Assembly (NCBI GenBank): GCA_007135635.1
Contig: SLIO01000487.1
Span: 1-5,469, forward strand
Source: Methylomicrobium sp.
GTDB lineage: Bacteria > Pseudomonadota > Gammaproteobacteria > Methylococcales > Methylomonadaceae
DNA: 5,469 bases
Direction of reading: 5' to 3'
Part shown: positions 1-5,286 of the stretch, piece after piece
Position numbering within the stretch: position 1 is the stretch's first letter
Layout: each line of letters begins with the position of its first letter
Made by a program: the position numbers and the translations under genes
The notes under the pieces: generated by a model
What the model saw: only the letters and a program-made list of their open reading frames with translations
What the model was told of the DNA's origin: nothing
Database searches by the model: none

Positions 1-176
1 ATTGGCGCGATATTGAAAAAAGGAAAGTTATTCAAAGTGGTTCCTGGGGTTTCATGTTGGCTTTAAATTCAAAAGCATCAACTATTAACGCGAACATAGC
101 CATATGTAAACCTAAATTCGGCAGTATAACCATGAAGCACATGAAGTTCATGAAATCTTTCAACGGCTTGTCCTAA
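1..176 (+). CDS. Possible 3' end of a plus-strand gene cut by the window edge (uncertain)
   Basis: The frame that begins at base 3 has no stop until TAA at 174-176, so about 57 codons are open from the left edge. The first residues read WRDIEKRKVIQSGSWGF, and the last part is Lys/Met/Phe-rich (MKHMKFMKSF). An internal ATG at 54 has only a weak G-rich stretch (46-49) ahead of it. If this is coding it is more likely the C-terminus of a gene that starts outside the window, convergent with the exporter gene at 282-956. I recognise no family. An opposite-strand frame at 78-260 is codon-aligned with this one, so at most one of the two is likely to be real. An open run of this length can arise by chance. 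Confidence 0.2.
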   Translation, partial: WRDIEKRKVIQSGSWGFMLALNSKASTINANIAICKPKFGSITMKHMKFMKSFNGLS

Positions 177-281
177 AATCTTGAATAGCCCGTTAGAGGA
201 ACAAAAATAATTTGCATAGGCAGAATACGTCATTAAATTGTTATTCTTCAAGATCTTCATGGTGGAATGCTTTTTCTAGGA

Positions 282-956
282 TTATTCAATCATTGAATTA
301 ATTAAATCTAACAAACCCGATTCATAAGCACGCAAAGCGGCAAAGGCGGCTAACACGATAAATATCAGTCCGCTGATTTTATGAAGCATCGCTACCGAAA
401 TGCGTTTCAATACGGTGCGACCGGCTAAAATCCCCAAGGCCGATGTTGTCGCGAGTGCGGCAGTCGAGCCTAACCAGACTGCTGCTGGCGGTGAACCGCT
501 GCTTAAAGCGACAACGGCCAATTGCGTTTTATCTCCGAACTCTGCCAAGGTAATCAACGAAAAAGTCGTCAAAAAAGTACTCAGATGGTTCGGTGTTTTA
601 ACGGCATCGTCGTTTTCTTCGTTGTCATCATGCTCGCCAAGCGCATGCAGTCCGAAGGTCGCAAACAATACCGCGACGATCGCTGCGACAACGGCCTCCG
701 GCATCCAAAGCGCGATTGATGCGCCGAAAATAACCGCGAGCGTGTTCAACAGCATAAACGCAGAGATCGCACCCAACCATACCGAGCGGGGGCTATGTTT
801 AGAGGCTAAAGTCATGCAAACTAATTGACTTTTGTCGCCCATCTCAGCGGCTACGATTAGCGTGTAGCTTCCCAGTACTACGATGATTGATTCCTTAACA
901 TTGATTGTCTCGATTTGTGTTTCGACAAGAGACCTGAGCGCATACAGCGAATCCAT
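282..956 (-). CDS. UPF0016 / GDT1 (TMEM165) family divalent-cation exporter
   Basis: This is a 224-residue polytopic inner-membrane protein of the UPF0016/GDT1 family. Characterised bacterial members (MneA, MntX) export Mn2+, and eukaryotic TMEM165/Gdt1 move Ca2+/Mn2+ in exchange for protons. The two-fold internal repeat is plain: the first signature, E38-M-G-D41-K42-S43, lies in helix 1 and the second, E139-F-G-D142-K143-T144, lies in the matching helix of the second half. The acidic and polar residues of these motifs form the ion site in the family. Hydrophobic segments lie near residues 24-38, 60-82, 88-106, 130-152, 158-180 and 192-210. A cytosolic acidic/His linker (about 104-118, containing EHDDNEENDD) separates the halves. 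The ATG at 956 is supported by AAGGAAA at 968-962. The start leaves about 20 residues before helix 1, slightly longer than usual. The gene begins 34 bases after the MgtC-family gene, so the two are probably co-transcribed. Mn2+ as substrate is inferred from the family. Confidence 0.93.
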   Translation of the reverse strand: MDSLYALRSLVETQIETINVKESIIVVLGSYTLIVAAEMGDKSQLVCMTLASKHSPRSVWLGAISAFMLLNTLAVIFGASIALWMPEAVVAAIVAVLFATFGLHALGEHDDNEENDDAVKTPNHLSTFLTTFSLITLAEFGDKTQLAVVALSSGSPPAAVWLGSTAALATTSALGILAGRTVLKRISVAMLHKISGLIFIVLAAFAALRAYESGLLDLINSMIE

Positions 957-961
957 TAAAT

Positions 962-968
962 TTTCCTT
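962..968 (-). promoter_or_regulatory. Ribosome binding site for the GDT1-family gene
   Basis: AAGGAAA on the minus strand ends five bases before the ATG at 956. It sits inside the 34-base gap between the two membrane-protein genes. It fixes the start of the exporter and allows independent initiation on a shared transcript. Confidence 0.6.
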
Positions 969-990
969 GTTTTATGATGTGGCAATCGAT

Positions 991-1707
991 TTAGTCGGTT
1001 GTGCTTTGATTCCAATAGACTTGCTTGATAACCGGTTGACGTTTCAGTTTTCGGACCAGACCATCTAATTCATCGACATTGACCGAGCTGTCCGCCAGTG
1101 TCGCTTCTATTTCAACGTCGTTATCGCCGAAGGGTTGAATATCATCATCGACGATAGGGTGGTTGGCTTGTTCCAGGGTTAACTCCAACAAGGCGAGTGC
1201 ATCTTCCTGGCGTTCGCGTGCGGTAATGACGTGAAAAATATTGGTCATTTCGACGGCGACTGTATCGAGAGGCTGTCTGTTAATTTGATTGACGACAGGA
1301 CGCAATAGCGTATTTGCCGCCAAGACATAAAACGTGCCAATTGCGGCCTCAAGTATCAAATCCGCGCCGGCGCAGGCGCCAACGGCAGCTGAACCCCAAA
1401 TTGTCGCTGCTGTGTTGATGCCTCGAACATTGCCTTGTTCGCGCATGATAACGCCCGCTCCCAAAAAACCAATCCCCGATACGACATAGGCGACAACACG
1501 AACAGCGCCTTCGCCGCCGTACAAGCGATTGGCCATGTCGACAAAAATCGCGGCGCCGACGGCGACCAGCACGTTCGTTCGCAAACCGGCTGTCCGTTGC
1601 CGGTATTGCCTTTCGAAACCGATCAAACCACCTAACAAAAAGGCGACCGTTAAACTAATGGTCGTGTCCAATAGCGAATTGACGTTGATTTCGTTCAGTG
1701 CTTGCAT
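991..1707 (-). CDS. MgtC/SapB family inner-membrane protein
   Basis: This is a 238-residue protein of the MgtC/SapB family. MgtC supports growth in low Mg2+ and, in Salmonella, inhibits the F1Fo ATP synthase and promotes intramacrophage survival. Many environmental bacteria carry paralogues of unknown job. The conserved N-terminal membrane domain covers about residues 15-140. It shows GGLIGFERQYRQRTAGLRTN (27-45), where the ERQ and AGLRT motifs are diagnostic, and SGIGFLGAGVI (77-87). Hydrophobic helices lie near 14-30, 44-58, 70-88, 98-114 and 118-137. The C-terminal part (about 145-238) is soluble and acidic and fits the ACT-like domain of longer family members. The ATG at 1707 has a good Shine-Dalgarno, AAGGAGA, at 1720-1714. 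The gene lies 133 bases downstream of the outer-membrane gene and 34 bases upstream of the GDT1-family gene. Its pairing with a cation exporter argues for a role in Mg2+/Mn2+ balance rather than virulence. I leave the symbol blank because family membership does not establish a true mgtC. Confidence 0.92.
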   Translation of the reverse strand: MQALNEINVNSLLDTTISLTVAFLLGGLIGFERQYRQRTAGLRTNVLVAVGAAIFVDMANRLYGGEGAVRVVAYVVSGIGFLGAGVIMREQGNVRGINTAATIWGSAAVGACAGADLILEAAIGTFYVLAANTLLRPVVNQINRQPLDTVAVEMTNIFHVITARERQEDALALLELTLEQANHPIVDDDIQPFGDNDVEIEATLADSSVNVDELDGLVRKLKRQPVIKQVYWNQSTTD

Positions 1708-1713
1708 GGTGCA

Positions 1714-1720
1714 TCTCCTT
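1714..1720 (-). promoter_or_regulatory. Shine-Dalgarno of the MgtC-family gene
   Basis: AAGGAGA lies six bases upstream of the ATG at 1707 on the minus strand. It is the strongest ribosome binding site in the window and sets the MgtC-family start. Confidence 0.75.
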
Positions 1721-1735
1721 TTGTTGAGTGGCTGT

Positions 1736-1773
1736 CAATCTTTCCTATGGCGAATTCAAGTATTCAAAGATTG
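1736..1773 (-). promoter_or_regulatory. Inverted repeat in the MgtC-family leader
   Basis: CAATCTTT (1736-1743) and AAAGATTG (1766-1773) are perfect 8-base complements separated by 22 bases. As RNA from the minus strand they can form a stem-loop ending about 15 bases before the AAGGAGA site. The stem is A/U-rich and therefore weak. An AT-rich stretch just upstream (1776-1789, TATCTATAAAATAG on the minus strand) could supply a -10 element, but I find no convincing -35. A leader structure would fit the family, since Salmonella mgtC is controlled by its leader RNA. No leader ORF starting with ATG is present here, so that mechanism is not the same. The repeat could also be chance or a protein-binding site. 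Confidence 0.3.
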
Positions 1774-1840
1774 TTCTATTTTATAGATACCTCTGTCGTT
1801 GTTTGAGTTAAAAAGTGGTCAAATAAGCGCTCTGTCGAAA

Positions 1841-2734
1841 TTAATAGCTGGGATTGCTGAATAAACCATTCGCACCGTCCGCGCGCCCCGGCCTTCCTTC
1901 TGGCGTGAATACATCAAACAACATTCTAATGCCTATTTGGCCGGTAAACTCCAGTCTGCCCGTTTCATTACGTCCGTCGTCCAACTCGGGTTGTAAGCCG
2001 AAGGTAACATCGAGATTCAAGTAATCGTTAGGTAACCAACGAACACCGAATTGCGATGCATACTTCGGTTCGTTCAAAACCAAAGGGTCGCCGGCAAAGA
2101 CTTCACCGATCAAGCGAGCTTCCGGATGAAAGGCTTCCAAATCAAAACCGATGCCCCAATAAGGCGTGATGCGCTGCGGGCCGCCCCGCTCTCTATCCAT
2201 GCGGGCACCATAATTCGTGTGCAGCATCAATTTATCGTCATTGAAGCGCCAAGTCGACATCCCGGTCATGTAATAGTTACTGCCTACATCATGCATATCG
2301 CCTCGTCCGGTATCAAATGTCGCACCGGCACCGAACGCAAATCCCGGCATAATGCTATCGATTTGCGCTTTATTAAACAATATTTTGGCCATAAAGGAGG
2401 GATTGGCATAGGTCAGTTCATCATCGCTATCGCGACCGACGCCTGCGCCGGCGATTAACTCTAACCATTGGTTGACCGATGTGCCTATCATGACATTGTA
2501 TGCCGGAAAAGGAGACCAATCGCCGCCGACATGGCCTGTTTCAAGCCAGGTTTCGGCTTCAATTTGGCCTTCATCGACAATCCGCGCATCATCGGTTACA
2601 AAAGGTCGAACGGCTTCCGATTCGGTTGCGAGCATACTCAATACGGCAGTGGTAAGTATCGATATATTTCGTCGAGTGCCGTTTTTGGCCTTTGAAGTGT
2701 TTGGGATCATTTCGTTTACACGGATCTGTTTCAT
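1841..2734 (-). CDS. Secreted outer-membrane beta-barrel-type protein (MetA-pathway/phenol-degradation-like family)
   Basis: The protein has about 297 residues from the start chosen here and a Sec-type signal: a basic stretch (KAKNGTRR), then a hydrophobic core (ISILTTAVLSMLA) and a likely cut after SEA, just before VRPFVTDDARI. The mature part alternates hydrophobic and polar residues with many aromatics and Gly, as in outer-membrane barrels. Its start, RPFVTDDARIVDEGQIEAETW, resembles proteins annotated as 'MetA-pathway of phenol degradation' or 'transporter', a loosely characterised family. That name should not be read as evidence of phenol metabolism. The last strand-like segment is LEFTGQIGIRMLFDVF, followed by a polar tail of about 22 residues. 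The ATG at 2734 is chosen because GGGGG stands five bases ahead of it. In-frame ATGs at 2746 (no ribosome site) and 2710 (shorter signal) are alternatives. The gene precedes the MgtC-family gene and follows the small ORF at 2819-2908. Role and cargo are unknown. Confidence 0.8.
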   Translation of the reverse strand: MKQIRVNEMIPNTSKAKNGTRRNISILTTAVLSMLATESEAVRPFVTDDARIVDEGQIEAETWLETGHVGGDWSPFPAYNVMIGTSVNQWLELIAGAGVGRDSDDELTYANPSFMAKILFNKAQIDSIMPGFAFGAGATFDTGRGDMHDVGSNYYMTGMSTWRFNDDKLMLHTNYGARMDRERGGPQRITPYWGIGFDLEAFHPEARLIGEVFAGDPLVLNEPKYASQFGVRWLPNDYLNLDVTFGLQPELDDGRNETGRLEFTGQIGIRMLFDVFTPEGRPGRADGANGLFSNPSY

Positions 2735-2818
2735 GATGGCCCCCATTGCGATGAATTCAAAATATAAAGGATGTACGAAAATTTACTTGAGCGACTATTC
2801 CGCTAACGAATCGGTCTC

Positions 2819-2908
2819 TTAAAAAACGCTTGGAAATTGACTAACGGGCTCGAAGTCATTGCGATTGATCGCGCGATGAAAAGTAGGATGTGAAATGGCG
2901 GAAGTCAT
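2819..2908 (-). CDS. Candidate small peptide gene, 29 residues, behind a structured leader
   Basis: This is a complete small ORF on the minus strand: ATG at 2908-2906, 29 codons, TAA at 2821-2819. The peptide begins MTSAISHPTFHRAINRN and ends FEPVSQFPSVF. It has a good Shine-Dalgarno, GGAGAA (2918-2913), four bases ahead of the ATG. It shows no signal peptide, membrane helix or cysteine, is weakly basic with two His, and ends in Phe. I recognise no family. It lies 84 bases upstream of the outer-membrane gene on the same strand with no terminator between them, so it could be a leader peptide for that gene or a product in its own right. Support comes from the ribosome site, its position and the hairpin that masks that site. 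The weakness is its length, as an ORF this short occurs often by chance. Comparative conservation of the peptide would decide. Confidence 0.4.
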   Translation of the reverse strand: MTSAISHPTFHRAINRNDFEPVSQFPSVF

Positions 2909-2912
2909 GGGT

Positions 2913-2951
2913 TTCTCCAAAAGCATGCGTCAAATCGCATGCACGGGAGAA
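2913..2951 (-). promoter_or_regulatory. Hairpin that masks the small ORF's ribosome binding site
   Basis: Read as minus-strand RNA, TTCTCC (2951-2946) is the exact complement of GGAGAA (2918-2913), the Shine-Dalgarno of the small ORF at 2908. Between them a perfect 7-base stem, GCATGCG (2942-2936) with CGCATGC (2929-2923), closes a 6-base loop, ATTTGA (2935-2930). A small internal loop (CGT against TTTT) joins the two stems. In total there are 13 base pairs, with the ribosome site fully paired. This is the layout of a translational off-state, as in RNA thermometers and ribosome-site-masking riboswitches. I know of no named class with this sequence. A DNA-level operator is the alternative reading. 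Confidence 0.5.
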
Positions 2952-2972
2952 CGCCTCGATTTATGAGGCGTT
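2950..2972. promoter_or_regulatory. Perfect 8-base hairpin next to the ribosome-site-masking hairpin
   Basis: AACGCCTC (2950-2957) and GAGGCGTT (2965-2972) are perfect complements around a 7-base loop. On the minus strand this hairpin lies just upstream of the ribosome-site-masking hairpin and shares two bases with it (2950-2951), so the two compete slightly at their junction. On the plus strand it is followed by a short TTC rather than a real T-run, so it would be a poor intrinsic terminator, and no plus-strand gene precedes it. I favour a role as the first arm of a minus-strand leader. A terminator or protein-binding site is possible. Confidence 0.45.
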
Positions 2973-3209
2973 TCTGACAGAGTGCAAACGAAGCAAGCTC
3001 AGTTGGTTGAGTTGTTGTTTGAAATATCGACTATGGCTTTCCATTGAAGATTCTTTGAATTGAACTTGCGTTATGATAGCAATCTACAAGCCTGCCAATC
3101 CTGAATTTTTCTTCAGAATTACCCTCTACTAAATGGCTCAAGTTAAACTGTTAATCGGTTTTTGAAATCATGCTGAGCGGATCAAAAGCGCCAAAATGAC
3201 GGTTATCGA
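2973..3209. other. Divergent promoter region between the minus-strand block and the two-component genes
   Basis: These 237 bases must hold the promoters of the response regulator gene (plus) and probably of the small ORF and outer-membrane gene (minus). No box pair matches the sigma-70 consensus at normal spacing. TATGAT at 3072-3077 is a reasonable plus-strand -10, but no good -35 lies 16-18 bases ahead. Possible regulator half-sites are AGTTG at 3001-3005 and 3010-3014, and GTTAA at 3142-3146 and 3150-3154. Both pairs are short and A/T-rich and could be chance. No longer gene is visible on either strand. Confidence 0.35.
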
Positions 3210-3213
3210 ATGA
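3170..3213 (+). promoter_or_regulatory. Two tiny overlapping upstream ORFs leading into the response regulator start
   Basis: ATG at 3170 opens nine codons (MLSGSKAPK) ending in TGA at 3197-3199. That stop overlaps ATG at 3196 as ATGA. The second frame (MTVIE) stops at TGA 3211-3213, which overlaps the response regulator ATG at 3210, again as ATGA. The regulator itself lacks a convincing Shine-Dalgarno. A stop-restart relay could set its translation level. Neither tiny ORF has a ribosome site of its own, so this is a suggestive arrangement and no more. Confidence 0.2.
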
Positions 3214-3896
3214 GTATTTTATTGGTTGAAGATGATAGAAAAGCGTCCGGTCTTTTAATACGAGGCCTGACCGAAGAAGGTTTTGCAGTCGATCCGGCAT
3301 ACTCGGTCGAGGAAGCCGAACAATGCCTGTGCATACAGGAGTATCGCTTGATTATTTTGGATTGGTTTTTGCCGGGTAAGCAGGGTGTTGCTTGGTGTGA
3401 AGAACTCCGGCAACAAGGCGTGCGAGTGCCGATCTTGATGCTCACCGCCCGCGATGCCTTGCAAGACCGGGTCGATGGGCTCGACGCCGGTGCCGACGAT
3501 TACTTGACTAAACCGTTTGCGTTCGAGGAACTGTTGGCGAGAACCCGCGCCTTATTGCGCCGGTCGGACATTGGTCAACAGACAAGTCTTGAGGTGGCAG
3601 ACCTCATCTTGGATATGCAAACGCATCGGGTGACTCGAGGCGAGTTGATTATCAATTTAACCCAAAAGGAATACGCCATTCTGGAAATGTTGATGCGCCG
3701 CGCAGGTAAAGTAGTAAGCCGAAACGATCTTGCCGAATCGCTATGGAACAACGACCATATCGGCCTGGATAATCTGATCGACGCCCATATTCGCAATTTG
3801 CGCCGGAAAATTGATCGTCCGGGCAATACGCAACTCATTCATACGGTACGCGGCCGAGGATTTCGATTGACAACAAGAGGTGCCGACGATGCTTAA
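3210..3896 (+). CDS. OmpR/PhoB-family response regulator
   Basis: This 228-residue response regulator accepts phosphate from its partner kinase and binds DNA to control transcription. The receiver domain (about 2-115) has the acidic pocket E7-D8-D9, phospho-acceptor D51 (in LIILDWFLPG), switch residue T79 (in PILMLTAR), Y98 and the conserved K101 (in DDYLTKPF). The winged-helix effector domain (about 125-222) shows NLTQKEYAILEMLM, SRNDLAESLW, the recognition helix region NLIDAHIRNLRRKID (188-202) and the wing HTVRGRGFRL. All key residues are present and the length is normal. The overall look is of the CusR/CopR/PhoP group, but the metal or other signal cannot be read from the protein. The ATG at 3210 gives the standard MSILLVEDD start; an in-frame stop at 3174 and no other start codon rule out an upstream choice, although the ribosome site is poor. 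It is followed at once by its kinase and stands divergent from the cation-transport block, which may be its target. Confidence 0.95.
   Translation: MSILLVEDDRKASGLLIRGLTEEGFAVDPAYSVEEAEQCLCIQEYRLIILDWFLPGKQGVAWCEELRQQGVRVPILMLTARDALQDRVDGLDAGADDYLTKPFAFEELLARTRALLRRSDIGQQTSLEVADLILDMQTHRVTRGELIINLTQKEYAILEMLMRRAGKVVSRNDLAESLWNNDHIGLDNLIDAHIRNLRRKIDRPGNTQLIHTVRGRGFRLTTRGADDA
3875..3880 (+). promoter_or_regulatory. Ribosome binding site that decides the kinase start
   Basis: AAGAGG, inside the last codons of the response regulator, stands eight bases before ATG 3889. It favours that ATG over the in-frame GTG at 3880, which overlaps the motif itself. Confidence 0.65.
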
Positions 3897-5286
3897 ATTT
3901 AGAACGCGGCTCATATTGAGCCACCTGGCCGTTATTGTTGTCATCCTCACAAGCGTTGGTTTTGCCGCTTACTGGATGCTTTCCCGTGCGGTGCATAACC
4001 AACTCGATGCGGCTTTGTTGGCTGTCGCGGAAACGGAAGCAGCGGTGTTGTCGTCGAGTCCGAGCAAGTTCATTAAACTTAACGATACCTTGTCGGATTC
4101 CGACAGACTCTCTTTTGCTCGTATCGACCGGCTGATACAGATCATCGATAGCGAGGGTAAGGTACTGGCCCAAAGTGCCAACTTAGGAAATATGCAGTTA
4201 CCGATACCGACAAAAATAGAGGCAATGTTCGCGACTCGGGAAACCGTTTTTGAAACGCTTTTCTCGTTTGGCGACGAACCGGTGCGGATGGTGTCGATGC
4301 CGATAGATCGTCCGGGTACTCCTGTAGTTGTACAAGTGGCCGGATCGATGGACGATGTTCACAATGTCTTGAATGTCGCCAGCTTGCTTTTCGTGATGAT
4401 TACGTTCGGTTTACTCGCTGCAGTAGGCGGTGTCGGGGTCTCATTGACCCGCAAGGCATTTCAAACGATTGAAAATATTGTTCAGCGAGCGCAGCACATC
4501 AATGAAGCCAATTTGAGTGAGCGTTTGCCGCATCCGGGGAGTCGCGACGAGATCGGAATGCTGGTTGATACCCTGAATGAAATGCTCGATCGCATTGAGC
4601 GTAGCTTTGAAGTACAGCGCCGATTCACTGCCGATGCTTCCCATGAGCTGCGTTCGCCGCTATCGCGATTGCGTACAGAGCTTGAAATTAGCCTGCGCCG
4701 CCCCCGAGATGCGGCGGAATATCAGGAAACATTGCAATCCTGTATGGACGAAGTGGAACGCTTGACTTTGATTGTCGAGGAACTGTTGGTTCTTGCTCGC
4801 ATGGATGCCGGTCTTGAACGCGGTTCGACGGAAACGGTCTCTCTGAATGCAATCATAGAAGCGACCGTTAAGCGTATGCAGTCGATGGCCGACAAGCGTG
4901 ATGTGCAAATTATCGTAGAGCCGATGCCGCAGGCTGTCACCAATATGGCTTATGGATCGGTCGATCTGATTCTGACCAACTTATTGGATAATGCTGTGAA
5001 ATTTTCTCGGCCTGGCGGCTGCGTTTCGGTCCGTTTGGCAGTTGAGGGAAACGAGGCAGCGCTTAGCGTATGCGATAACGGGCCGGGTATAGAGCATGAT
5101 GAGCAGCAACGAATCTTTGAACGATTTTACCGTGGCTCGACTGCTTCAACGATGCATGTGGCCGGAGCCGGTTTAGGTTTAGCGCTTTCACAAGCCATTG
5201 CATGCGGTCATGGAGGCTATATCGAAATGACGAATAATGATGGAGGCGGAGCCGTTTTTATTTTCAAATTTCCGTTGGCTCGCTAA
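3889..5286 (+). CDS. Membrane sensor histidine kinase (HAMP-HisKA-HATPase)
   Basis: From ATG 3889 this is a 465-residue class I sensor kinase, partner of the preceding regulator. Helix 1 (about 8-31) and helix 2 (about 160-186) enclose a periplasmic sensor region of about 125 residues. That region has no His- or Cys-rich metal site and its ligand is unknown. A HAMP linker (about 187-240) with DEIGMLVDTLNEML leads to the HisKA H-box, FTADASHELRSPLSRLRTEL, with phospho-acceptor H252. The ATPase domain has the N-box (LILTNLLDNAVKFS, N364 and N368), the D/G1 box (CDNGPGI, D396), the F-box FERFYRG and the G2 box GAGLGLAL (426-433). All catalytic motifs are present. H+4 is Ser256 where Thr or Asn is usual. 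The H-box and domain order are like CusS-type heavy-metal kinases, but specificity cannot be assigned. It overlaps the regulator gene by 8 bases (ATGCTTAA), typical of translational coupling. Confidence 0.95.
   Translation: MLKFRTRLILSHLAVIVVILTSVGFAAYWMLSRAVHNQLDAALLAVAETEAAVLSSSPSKFIKLNDTLSDSDRLSFARIDRLIQIIDSEGKVLAQSANLGNMQLPIPTKIEAMFATRETVFETLFSFGDEPVRMVSMPIDRPGTPVVVQVAGSMDDVHNVLNVASLLFVMITFGLLAAVGGVGVSLTRKAFQTIENIVQRAQHINEANLSERLPHPGSRDEIGMLVDTLNEMLDRIERSFEVQRRFTADASHELRSPLSRLRTELEISLRRPRDAAEYQETLQSCMDEVERLTLIVEELLVLARMDAGLERGSTETVSLNAIIEATVKRMQSMADKRDVQIIVEPMPQAVTNMAYGSVDLILTNLLDNAVKFSRPGGCVSVRLAVEGNEAALSVCDNGPGIEHDEQQRIFERFYRGSTASTMHVAGAGLGLALSQAIACGHGGYIEMTNNDGGGAVFIFKFPLAR

Noticed and set aside
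78..260. A 60-codon minus-strand ORF following the GDT1-family gene
   Set aside because: It has no ribosome binding site, an unremarkable composition and no recognisable family, and its codons align with an opposing open frame. I do not list it as a gene.
400..828. A 142-codon plus-strand ORF
   Set aside because: It lies wholly opposite the clearly real GDT1-family gene and has no domain or ribosome site; it is an antisense shadow.
957..1840. yybP-ykoY Mn2+ riboswitch, expected before some Mn exporters
   Set aside because: Neither the 34-base gap before the GDT1-family gene nor the 133-base gap before the MgtC-family gene shows anything I recognise as that motif. The first is also far too short.
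2868..2877. Ten-base palindrome ATCGCGCGAT as an operator
   Set aside because: It falls inside the candidate small ORF, is not extended by its flanks and has no second copy nearby. A palindrome of this length can be chance.
2950..2973. Intrinsic terminator on the plus strand
   Set aside because: The stem is good but only three T's follow, two of them part of the stem, and no plus-strand gene precedes it.
3102..3116. Small stem CTGAA/TTCAG around TTTTTC ahead of the regulator
   Set aside because: Only five A/T-rich pairs; too weak to support a structural claim.
3193..3220. AAAATGAC resembling half of a CusR box (AAAATGACAA)
   Set aside because: The mirrored half TTGTCATTTT is missing at the required spacing, and the stretch overlaps the regulator start codon.
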